A DNA stretch of 64,000 nucleotides from SHAN690 sp023262195. Its GTDB lineage: Bacteria; Bacteroidota; Bacteroidia; Flavobacteriales_G; Salibacteraceae. The DNA lies in NCBI GenBank assembly GCA_038142005.1, contig JAYQJE010000001.1, positions 372,001-436,000 of the forward strand, in the 5' to 3' direction. Positions within the stretch are counted from its first letter, which is position 1; every line of letters starts with the position of its first letter. Below the pieces are notes generated by a model that ran no database searches, had not been told where the DNA came from, and saw only the letters and a program-made list of their open reading frames with translations. Shown in pieces: positions 19,087 through 28,267 of the stretch. The position numbers were made by a program, and so were the translations under genes.

Positions 19087-22000
19087 TTAATGTATTACCA
19101 CCCGCCTCGTCTCATTCAGCTGCGGACCATTTAGTTTCAGTAGGTAAATACCCGATGTCAAATTCAAGTCAAAACTCTTGGCCATGCCTTGCATCGATCC
19201 GGCGGTTTCTTGATAAACCCGCTTACCAGAAAGATCCATGATTTCAATTTCAACCTTGCCAGTATATCCAATCATTTCAACGTAAAAACTTCCGTTGTTT
19301 GGATTTGGATACACGTTTAAGTTGAAGTCCTCTGTCTTCTCAACGCTTAATGGATACAGGTCATCACCATTCACTTCAAACGTGTCGCCACCGATAATAG
19401 CTACTGGAAATCCATTCACCTCTGACCAAATGGTGTCGATGGTCATGGCATCTATCGCGAAAGCAAAATCTAGCTTATTGCCAAACTCTGGCTCAAAAGA
19501 CTGTAAGATTCCATTGCCTGTTCCTCTCCAAATTCTCAATAAACCATTGCCTTGATTAGGATTGGCCCAGTAAGATAAACCATCGTGACCTGAGTCGGTC
19601 AACTCCAATCGATAGCACCCGGTGTCTAGGCGAAGTGTATCTCTATAAAGCGTGTTGGCTGTCAATTTATCGCGTTCAAATACTTCGTTACCAGCGGCAT
19701 CATAAATCTTCAGCTCATTCTGCGCTGGAACATTGTTGGTTGAAAGCTGAATAATGATGTCCCCTTCATAGATCGGAGGTAATTCGTATCGGCTTGTAAA
19801 GGCATTATTTGCAGCATATTGATCCGCCCCACCATTCACTTCAACTATGGTTGCTGTAAAGCGGTTTGTGCCATCTCCTAAGTAGAAAGCTCCATCTTGA
19901 AATGGTAGTTCCACTTCTTCAGTTTCCAAAAACCCGAGCTCCCCTTCCCAAGTATAAGTTTTGGGCAAACCCCAGAAACTTCATATCGAATTTTTGCACT
20001 CGTCAATTCTGTTGAACCTGTATTTCTGAGCACAATCTTTGGCGACTGGCAAGCTGGGTTGAATCGTGAATAATACCCCCGACTCGATGGTGAGAGCACA
20101 TCATAAACTTCAGCATCCATTGAATATGCGGGCTCATCGTATTGAATAACGTGAGTGGCCACCACGTAATTTCCATTCCCCATTCCTTGGTTATTGGCGG
20201 GCACATTGGTAATGTCGTAATCAAGTTCGAAAGAATTGCCTGAAACCATATCGGTGATATCGTATTCAAAATTCTTTACTAAGTCACCAGGGCACCATCC
20301 TTCTCTCGCTCCGGGCCAAGTTCCACCCTGCGGGTAAACTGGGTTATAAGCACATTGAAAATCCTGCCATATGTGCCAGTCGGTAGCATACTGCCCGTTC
20401 ACATACAAGAAATGTGTGTTGTCTTTCCATTCACAGCAATGAGGATAATTGCCATCGTTACTGTTGTGGCCATGACCTGTCATTCTAGAAATGACTTTGA
20501 ATCTTTTGGCCTGCGGATTTACATCCACATCAACAGGCGCAAGCTGCTCGTCATTGTCAAGGGCGCTATATCGAATGGATCGTGACTGACCCCATGGGCG
20601 ATTTAATTCCACCACGTTTGCCGGGGGCGTACCATCAATGAAGGCAAATTTTAGATCGAGCAGTTCTTGCTGATTTCCCGAACTGATGTCCACTGAATCT
20701 CTCAATAGATGCGCATAGTCCGTGACATCATAAATCCAAGTAAACCCATTTGGCCCAAGAGAAAGACCGATTCCGTATGGTGTAATAAATCTGCCTATTT
20801 CATAGCGGTCAATAACCTCATAAGGAGGTAGGTAGAAGTTAAGGTCACCGTTTGTCCACGTAGTGTTGCCCGCGAAATATGTTGAGTCAATTTTACTTCC
20901 ATTCGGATTGTACACGTAGCTATAACCATCAGGTCGCACATAAGTGCCATTGATGGCCTCGGCAGCGTTTCCAACCACCCCATATTCTATTACAGAAAAT
21001 AATGGTTGATTTACCGTATCGTGCATCAACGTTGTGGTAATGGTGTCATCATAGTCACCTTGTGCAATAATTAATCGAGGAACAACATTGGTTTGTGTAG
21101 CATTTCTAAAGATTTCCCAACCAGGATAAGTCTCCACCTTTGGAGCTCCATGCCAATATCCAACCAAGCCGGACGGTGCCTCATTGACTAGGTTATAGCC
21201 ATGGTTGAACTTGAAATAAATCGCCATATCCGAATAGTCAGGGTGTGCCGCAGTCACATCTTTGTGCATCCATTCTTCGATGGTACTTTGACCCAGCTCC
21301 TTCTTCCAGACCCTGAATTCATCCAATTTGCCGTAGTACGGATAACTATTCACTCCACTACCGATCATTAATCGCTTCAAGACTCCTAGTGATCGATTCT
21401 TATCATTTCCAGATTGCCAAAGCGATCCGTTGAGGTAAATATTCATTTGACCTGTAGCGGTGTTTTTGGTGAAGGCCCAATGATTCCACTTTCCTTCTAA
21501 GTCTATTGTATTTGCTGCTTTTTGAATTCGATCGTATCCGGCACCTTCGCCAGCGTCCCAATAGACCGAACCATTACTCCATGGTAAGTGACAGTTCAAA
21601 GCACGAACGTTATTAAAATCATGTGCCTCAAAGATTGAGGTGTTCGAAGGAAGCTTGTCTGGATCACCATAAAGCCAAAAGCTCACCGTAATTTCATCTT
21701 CAAAATCATAAGAGCTCAACGGAACCTCAATTCTATTTCGATCTTCTTCAAACATTACATATCCATCATCGCCACCAGCGTACCAAGCATTGGAGTTGGC
21801 TTGCGACTCAGCCTGAAGGGTATAAGCAGAACCAGCCGCTTCATTGGTGAAACTAATTTCAACCAATAAGTTGTGTGTGCCGTTCCATTCAAAAGGCTCG
21901 GTGAGATTAATGGTATTGAGTCCAGTAGATGTGAACACGACATCTTGCTCAAAGACTTTATCCATATTAAACCATTGAAACTCATCCAAAGAATTTGGAG

Positions 22001-22622
22001 CGTAGTTGCGCATGCGAACCGTGAAGTGATTTAACTCTGAACCTAGGCTTGTAAGGTCAAAAGTCAACCGGTCGATGGTATCTGCTGTCATCCCGCTCGA
22101 TATCAAATCAGTGGAAGGAATCAAATATTGAAACCGAGCAACTTTCTCATCGCTAGCAATCACATTAGAACTGGTGGTTGCTCCATTAGCGAAGTCGTAG
22201 GTGGTTTCATTGGTTACGGAATTGATCACCCTGTCTTTTTGACTCCATTGGTAGACATCGTGCATTGGCGTAGTATGCGTCTGGATGGTTTCAAAATCGT
22301 TTCCACCGGCCAAATACTTTCTGTGCGTGGCTTCATTTGAATCCAAAACCCCAGTGTTGTCATAAACAAAGGTGTAAGTCAAGTAATCCCATTCGCCACA
22401 ATCGAAGCCATCTTGCGTAGTTGCAGGATCGCACTTCAGAGTTTTATACATCAACACCTTGCGGTACTGTTCGTTTGGTGAAGGAAATTCGTAAACACCT
22501 CTTCGCTTTGTGATGTCGTCAAAGGTGAATGTTTGCACCCAATTGGTGTCTTGAGCTGTTGCGCTAAACGCAACGAAAAATGTCAATAGAAACGTGTAAA
22601 ATTGCTTCATAGTTCTTTTCAT
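19087..22622 (-). CDS. Secreted PNGase F-like protein with LamG insert and T9SS tail, one frameshift
   Basis: About 1170 residues with an N-terminal signal peptide (FYTFLLTFFVAFSATAQ). Two stretches recall peptide-N-glycosidase F, which cleaves N-glycans from proteins. One is CGEWDYLTY (about residue 75), resembling the cysteine-WD segment with the catalytic aspartate. The other is YEIGRFITPYGIG with TWIYDVTDYAHLL (about 605-635), which recalls the arginine-phenylalanine-isoleucine-threonine-proline-tyrosine core. Later GTWPGAREGWCPGDLV is also PNGase-like. Between them a LamG/concanavalin-type domain (about 290-450: SFWLYGDP, WNHWAFTKN, KLDEFRVW) is inserted. The C-terminus is a T9SS tail (LNVYPNPNNGSFYVEM). 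One G is missing near 19969-19973; corrected, the join reads SGGLPKTYTWEG. Enzyme activity is not proven by what I can see. Confidence 0.8.
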
Positions 22623-22658
22623 GTGGTTTCAAATTTAATCTTCGGAAATGAATTTAGA

Positions 22659-24702
22659 CTAGCGAATTTCCGATCCGCTATCAATCCTATCGGTTGGTGA
22701 AAGAAACATCAGCTTGCCAGCATCATCTTCGGCCATTAAAATCATTCCTTGGCTTTCTACTCCTCGAATTTTCCTCGGCTCGAGATTACACAGCACCGAT
22801 ACCTGCTTCCCAACCACATCTTCGGGGTTAAAGTGTTGCGCAATGCCAGATACGATTGTTCGTGTCTCTGAACCTAAATCAACTGAAAGTTGCAGTAGTT
22901 TATCCGCCTTTTTGACTTTTTCCACGGTAAGTATCGTTCCAACTCGAATATCCATTTTCATGAAATCATCGAACGAAATATTGTCTTTGAAAGGACGTGC
23001 GTTGCTTTCTTCTGTTGAATTCTCCACTTTTTTCAATTTTTCAATCTGTTTGTCCATTTCCTCATCTTCCACTTTAGAAAATAGCAAGTCTGCCTTACCA
23101 ATGGTGTGCCCTGGTTCATAGCCTTCAAAGCCCTTTTCAATATTCAGCATTGTGCGAATCTTTTTGGCAGTGTTTGGCAAGAATGGATCAATTGCCTCCG
23201 ACAAGTAGCCTGTAATGAGAAGTGCGCTGAACAAGATTTTCTTTACCTCTTCAGGATTTGTTTTTTGCAACTTCCAAGGTTCGAGATCGGCTAAAAACTT
23301 GTTTCCAAAGCGCGCCAACCCCATAGCTTCACTCAGTCCATCTCTAAACTTAAGTTGCTCGATATAGGCCCTCGACTTGGCAATAAATTCTTGAGCCTGA
23401 TTGGTGACTTCCCAATCCACTTGACCTACGGGCACTTCTCCATCGTAGTATTTATTGGTAAGCACCACTACTCTATTGACAAAGTTTCCAAGAATGGCTA
23501 CCAACTCATTGTTTACACGCGCTTGATAGTCCTTCCATTTGAATTCACTGTCTTTTGTTTCGGGAGCAATAGAAGTCAGTACATACCGTAGCTCATCCTT
23601 GCGGTTTGGAAAGTCTTCCAAGTACTCATGCAACCACACCGCATGATTACGCGAGGTAGAAATCTTATCGCCCTCTAGATTCAGAAATTCATTCGCAGGC
23701 ACATTGGTTGGAAGGTTATAACCACCATGCGCTTTTAAAATCATCGGGAAGATGATGCAATGAAAAACGATGTTGTCTTTACCTATAAAATGAACCATCT
23801 CGGTTTGATCATCTTTCCACCACTTCTCCCAGTCATTTTCATCGCCTTGGTCAATTGACCATTGCTTTGTGGCAGATATATAACCAATAGGTGCGTCTAA
23901 CCAGACATACAGCACCTTGGCTTCAGCGTCATCTAAGGGAACCGGCACTCCCCAATCGAGGTCGCGTGTCATAGCTCGGTCACCTAAGCCACTTTCAATC
24001 CAACTCAAACACTGACCGACCACCTGCTTCCGCCACTCCAAAGGATTGTGATGCGGCACCGAATCGACCTTACCATCGCGGATAAACTCTTCTATCCAAT
24101 CTGAATGATCACCCATGGGTAGGTAGAAGTGCCAAGTCTTTTTAAGCTCGGGCTTTGAACCACTCAAGGTTGACTTAGGTTCAATCAGCTCTGTTGGACT
24201 CAAGGTTTTACCGCAGTTTTCACACTGATCGCCATAAGCACGATCGCTGCTACAATTTGGGCAAGTACCCACAATAAATCGATCAGCCAAGAATTGACCC
24301 GCTTCTGGATCAAACATTTGTTCATTTTCAACCTTCTTGAACACTCCTTTTCATGCAGTTTCAAGAAGAAATCTTGAGCTGTTTTGTGGTGTAATTCCGA
24401 AGATGTGCGGTGATAAATATCAAAGTCAATCCCAAAATTTTCGAATGCCTTTTTATTGATTTCATGAAACTGATCAACAATAGCCTTTGGTGTAGAGCCT
24501 TCCTTTATAGCCTTCATGCTAATGGCTGCTCCATGCTCATCTGATCCGCATACGTGCAATACATTCTCTTCACCATACTTAGCTCTAAGGTATCGAGTGT
24601 AAATGTCTGCTGGAAGGTAAGCCCCAGCAATGTGCCCAATATGCAAAGGACCATTGGCATAAGGAAGTGCGGAAGTAACAAGACGTCTTTTGGTTCTGAC
24701 AT
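22659..24702 (-). CDS. metG: Methionyl-tRNA synthetase (two frameshifts)
   Basis: MetRS charges methionine onto tRNA-Met. The HIGH motif is present as LHIGHIAGAY near the N-terminus, and KMSKS is the variant KISTS in EGDKISTSRN. The zinc knuckle is CPNC followed by CENC. The last 110 residues are the dimerising tRNA-binding domain (FMKMDIRVGTILTVEKV, with GIAQHFNPEDVVGKQV). The start ATG at 24702 gives MSEPK, and one A missing near 24687-24691 must be restored to read RRLVTSALPYANGPL. A second single-base loss near 24346 (AAGGAG for AAGGGAG on this strand) separates FLKLHEKG from VFKKVENEQMF. Corrected length about 680 residues, normal for the long bacterial form. Divergent from the LD-carboxypeptidase gene. 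Confidence 0.95.
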
Positions 24703-24782
24703 TATCAGTATTAAAATGAGCTGGTTAAAGATTGTGTCACCAATCAATATAAAGCCGTCAAAAGTAGTAATACCTTAGCCGC

Positions 24783-25682
24783 ATGCCTACGCCCAAATCG
24801 CTTAAAAACGGAGATACGGTAGCCATCGTAGCCACTGCAAAAAGATTACAACCCAATGAGATTGATGGTGCGATTCAACTCATCGAATCTTGGGGTTTAA
24901 ATGTTACCACTGGGACTCATTTATACGACTCCCATCATCAGTTTGCCGGGACTGATAAACAAAGAGCTCACGACCTGCAAAACGCTTTGAATGATGATCA
25001 TATCAAGGCAGTGATTTTTGCCAGAGGCGGATACGGCACCGCTCGTATAATCGATAAAATAAACTGGAGTGCCTTTGCTCAAAATCCGAAATGGCTTTGT
25101 GGATTTAGCGATCTCACCGTGCTTCACAGCCATGTGCACCAAAACCTCGGTATTGAAACCTTGCATTCTTCAATGCCTATTTTTTTCAAAGACGGTGTAG
25201 CGAACCCAGGCAGCAATTCGCTTCAAAACATGCTGTTTGGCAATGAGGCATCTTTGAGTTGGAAGCATCACAACCTGAATAGAACTGGAAAAACTCAGGG
25301 ACAATTGATTGGAGGTAACTTGAGCGTACTTTACTCCATTATGGGCACATCCAGTCAAATGGATTTTAAGGGTAAGATTCTATTCATAGAAGACCTGTGT
25401 GAAAACTTATATCACCTCGATCGTATGATGATGCAATTGAAGCGAGCTGGTCACCTCTCTCAACTGAATGGACTTATAGTGGGTCAGTTTACCGATATGG
25501 AAGACAATGAAATTTCCTTTGGCAAAACAGCCGATAAAATCATTTTAGATGCCGTTTCGGAATACAAATATCCCGTTGCGTTCAACGCCCCTATTGGTCA
25601 TGTGGAAAATAATCAGGCTGTGAAGCATGGTGCCTTAACTGAGCTGACCGTGGACATTCACAGTTCTATCCGATATGAATAG
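24783..25682 (+). CDS. LD-carboxypeptidase (peptidase family S66)
   Basis: A 299-residue serine peptidase of family S66, which removes the terminal D-alanine from L,D-linked murein tetrapeptides in the cytoplasm during peptidoglycan recycling. The start is KSLKNGDTVAIVATA. The motif FARGGYGTARII is typical, and the nucleophile is Ser109 in CGFSDLTVLH. The catalytic glutamate lies in FIEDLCENLYHLDRM and the histidine in PIGHVENN. No signal peptide is present. It overlaps the downstream glycosyltransferase gene by eight bases, so the two are co-translated. Confidence 0.92.
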   Translation: MPTPKSLKNGDTVAIVATAKRLQPNEIDGAIQLIESWGLNVTTGTHLYDSHHQFAGTDKQRAHDLQNALNDDHIKAVIFARGGYGTARIIDKINWSAFAQNPKWLCGFSDLTVLHSHVHQNLGIETLHSSMPIFFKDGVANPGSNSLQNMLFGNEASLSWKHHNLNRTGKTQGQLIGGNLSVLYSIMGTSSQMDFKGKILFIEDLCENLYHLDRMMMQLKRAGHLSQLNGLIVGQFTDMEDNEISFGKTADKIILDAVSEYKYPVAFNAPIGHVENNQAVKHGALTELTVDIHSSIRYE

Positions 25683-27084
25683 AATCGACCTCGGGAAAAT
25701 ACTGGGTGATATACGGTTTTGGTTGGGTATAACCTTTCTTCATCGGCTCATCACGATTACCCAACCTCCATTAGAAGTAGCACATTCATGGCGACAGACT
25801 ATGGTGAATATGGTGGCTCGAAATTTCTTGCAAGTTGATGCCAATATTTTCTATCCTAGAATTGACATGGGTGGCGAATTGAGTGGTATCACAGGTATGG
25901 AGTTCCCTTTTTTCAACTACCTCATCTATCTTTTTTCATCAGTATTTGGCTATGATCATTGGTATGGCAGGTTGATCAATCTGGCTGTTAGCTCTTTTGG
26001 AATACTGGCTTTTCATGATTATGCCAAAAAGCTTTTTGACAGGCGCATTTCCTTCATGAGTAGCATGGTTATCCTCTTCTCTATTTTCTATTACTACAGC
26101 CGAAAGGCTATGACCGACACCTTCTCTATAAGCCTAGTTCTTATCGGAATCCTTCTTTGGTGGATGTATACTGAGCGAGGCAGATGGTATCACTACCTCT
26201 TAGGTTTTTTGACCATTCTCCTTGGCGTATTGGGCAAGCTGCCTGTGATTATTACACTCGCCCTACTATGGCCTGTCCTGTACAAGGCAAGTTCCAACCA
26301 ACGATTCAAAATAATTGCGGCCGTTTTTATTGTTGGTGTGCTATCTGCGCTCTGGTATTTTACATGGGTACCTCATTTAAAGGCAACATATGGCCTTGAT
26401 CGATATTTCATGGGTGATTCCATCTCAGCAACCGCAATTTTTATTCTAGAAAATTTTAATCAAGTGTCTCGTGCGTTTTATTGGAAAGCGGTCGGCTATT
26501 CAGGCGCGCTCTTGACCCTGGCAGGCCTATTTTTCATTCGAGATAAAAGCCAAGCCTTTAAGCTTACCCTCTTGTCTGGAACCCTACTCATGCTGCTTGT
26601 TTTGTTCAAATCTGGAGATCGGTTTTATGACCACCCTTATTACGTAGCCCCATTTATTCCAATTATGGCACTGCTCGCAGGACTTGCTTTAAACTCTCTG
26701 CCCAAACGTTGGGCACTATTTGCAGTTTTAGTTCTTTTGAGTGAGGGTGTATTCTCACGTTGGTCAGATCAATTTATCAAAAAAGGAAAGGAGTATGTAG
26801 AGCTTGAAGACCGGCTTGCACCTTACGTTAATACCAATGATCTCATTGCTATGAACACTATAAAAAATCCCACTGCATTCTACTTCGCTAACCGCAAAGG
26901 ATGGGTAACCGGCAATTGGAATTTGAAGAAACCCGAGTATCAACGGGAAATTGCCGAGGCAGGTTGCAAATACATTGTCATTTGCAAAGTGAGGTTTGCC
27001 AAGGAAATTGAGTTGGAGTTGCCATTAATCTATGAGGATGACCTATTTGCACTTTATGCCTTACCCGAAAACTTAAGCCCCTAA
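25675..27084 (+). CDS. GT-C family membrane glycosyltransferase
   Basis: A 469-residue protein with about ten to twelve hydrophobic segments, resembling ArnT/PMT-type (GT39/GT83) glycosyltransferases that use polyprenyl-phosphate sugars at the outer face of the inner membrane. The N-terminal loop contains HSWRQTMVNMVARNF and a GMEFPFFNYL segment, both usual in Bacteroidota members. The C-terminal soluble part is short (about 90 residues). The acceptor and sugar are unknown. It overlaps the LD-carboxypeptidase gene and is followed after 5 bases by the YraN gene, so an operon is likely. Confidence 0.82.
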   Translation: MNRIDLGKILGDIRFWLGITFLHRLITITQPPLEVAHSWRQTMVNMVARNFLQVDANIFYPRIDMGGELSGITGMEFPFFNYLIYLFSSVFGYDHWYGRLINLAVSSFGILAFHDYAKKLFDRRISFMSSMVILFSIFYYYSRKAMTDTFSISLVLIGILLWWMYTERGRWYHYLLGFLTILLGVLGKLPVIITLALLWPVLYKASSNQRFKIIAAVFIVGVLSALWYFTWVPHLKATYGLDRYFMGDSISATAIFILENFNQVSRAFYWKAVGYSGALLTLAGLFFIRDKSQAFKLTLLSGTLLMLLVLFKSGDRFYDHPYYVAPFIPIMALLAGLALNSLPKRWALFAVLVLLSEGVFSRWSDQFIKKGKEYVELEDRLAPYVNTNDLIAMNTIKNPTAFYFANRKGWVTGNWNLKKPEYQREIAEAGCKYIVICKVRFAKEIELELPLIYEDDLFALYALPENLSP

Positions 27085-27089
27085 AAATT

Positions 27090-27452
27090 ATGGCCGACCA
27101 CAACGAAATAGGTATTCAAGGCGAACAACTCGCAACCGAGCATTTAGTAGCTAAAGGCTATAAAATTCGTGATCGCAATTGGCGATTTGGCAAGGATGAA
27201 ATAGACATCATAGCCATCGATGGTGACGAAATTGTATTTGTGGAGGTGAAGACCAGAAACAGTGACTTTTTTGGGAATCCCGCAGAAGCAGTTACCCGAT
27301 CGAAACAAGCGCATATGATCAAAGCGGCTAACGTGTATGTGGAAAAACACGACATTGACTTTGAAGTGCGATTTGATGTAATCGGAATCATCCTCAATCA
27401 AAAAGAGCAAAAGATCGACCACATCGAAGGTGCATTTATTCCAAGATGGTAA
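27090..27452 (+). CDS. YraN family (UPF0102) predicted nuclease
   Basis: A 120-residue protein with the PD-(D/E)XK nuclease-like core of UPF0102: GEQLATEHL near the start, then the motif DEIDIIAIDGDEIVFVEVKTR holding the aspartate and EVK residues. The family is widespread and resembles Holliday-junction resolvases, but its substrate is not established. Length matches the family. It starts 5 bases after the glycosyltransferase stop. Confidence 0.93.
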   Translation: MADHNEIGIQGEQLATEHLVAKGYKIRDRNWRFGKDEIDIIAIDGDEIVFVEVKTRNSDFFGNPAEAVTRSKQAHMIKAANVYVEKHDIDFEVRFDVIGIILNQKEQKIDHIEGAFIPRW

Positions 27453-27497
27453 ACTTGTGCCTGAAATCATTTGTTTCTTCTCCAACCAACGGATATC

Positions 27498-28256
27498 GTG
27501 AAGCTGAACTATAAAGAATTTGGATCGGGAGAGCCGCTCATCATTTTACACGGACTCATGGGTATGCTCGATAATTGGCAAGCTCCTGCACGGTTGCTTG
27601 AAAATGATTTTCGAGTGATTATCGTTGATCTGAGAAATCACGGTCACTCGCCAAACGATCCACTACATACCTATGGGGCAATGGTAGACGATGTGGTGGA
27701 ATTGCTCGATGATCTTCAACTTTCCTCAAGTCATTTTCTAGGTCATTCCATGGGTGGAAAGGTGGTGATGAAACTGGCGCAAGAACATCCAGAAAAAGTA
27801 GAAAAGCTGATTGTAGCCGATATTGGACCTAAGTTTTATCCTGTGCATCATCAAGATGTGCTGGCAGCATTGCGCGCAGTGCCGCTGAACAAACTGGAAA
27901 AAAGAACCGATGCCGAAGATTACATGAAACCGCACCTGAGTGAAGCGGGAGTTAGGCAGTTTCTCATGAAAAGTTTATATCGACCTGAGCGGGGTAAATT
28001 CTCGTGGAGATTTAACCTCGATGCCATCGAGAATCAAATTGAAAATGTGGGTGAAGCCATTGATGATTTAGACTACGATGGCGAAACACTGTTTATACGA
28101 GGCGGCAATTCAAACTACATTCTAGATGAAGATTGGGCAGATATAAAAATCATATTTCCCAATGCTTTCTTAGAAACCATCGAAGGAGCTGGGCATTGGT
28201 TGCACGCTGAAAAGCCAAAAGAGTTTACAAATGCCGTGCTCGCTTTCTTGAAATAA
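27498..28256 (+). CDS. Alpha/beta hydrolase (YbfF-like esterase)
   Basis: About 252 residues. The GTG at 27498 (VKLNYKEFGSG) is preferred over the TTG at 27471, since the extra nine residues are not family-like. The oxyanion segment is LHGLMGMLDNW, the nucleophile is Ser84 in GHSMGG, and the catalytic histidine is in GAGHWLHAEKP. The segment RNHGHSP after the second strand is typical of the YbfF/acyl-hydrolase group. Cytoplasmic; substrate unknown. Convergent with the endonuclease I gene, with 11 bases between stops. Confidence 0.88.
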   Translation: MKLNYKEFGSGEPLIILHGLMGMLDNWQAPARLLENDFRVIIVDLRNHGHSPNDPLHTYGAMVDDVVELLDDLQLSSSHFLGHSMGGKVVMKLAQEHPEKVEKLIVADIGPKFYPVHHQDVLAALRAVPLNKLEKRTDAEDYMKPHLSEAGVRQFLMKSLYRPERGKFSWRFNLDAIENQIENVGEAIDDLDYDGETLFIRGGNSNYILDEDWADIKIIFPNAFLETIEGAGHWLHAEKPKEFTNAVLAFLK

Positions 28257-28267
28257 GCTCGACTACC

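Noticed and set aside
27471..27497. TTG start for the alpha/beta hydrolase
   Set aside because: It adds nine residues that do not fit the family; the GTG at 27498 begins at the usual first strand.
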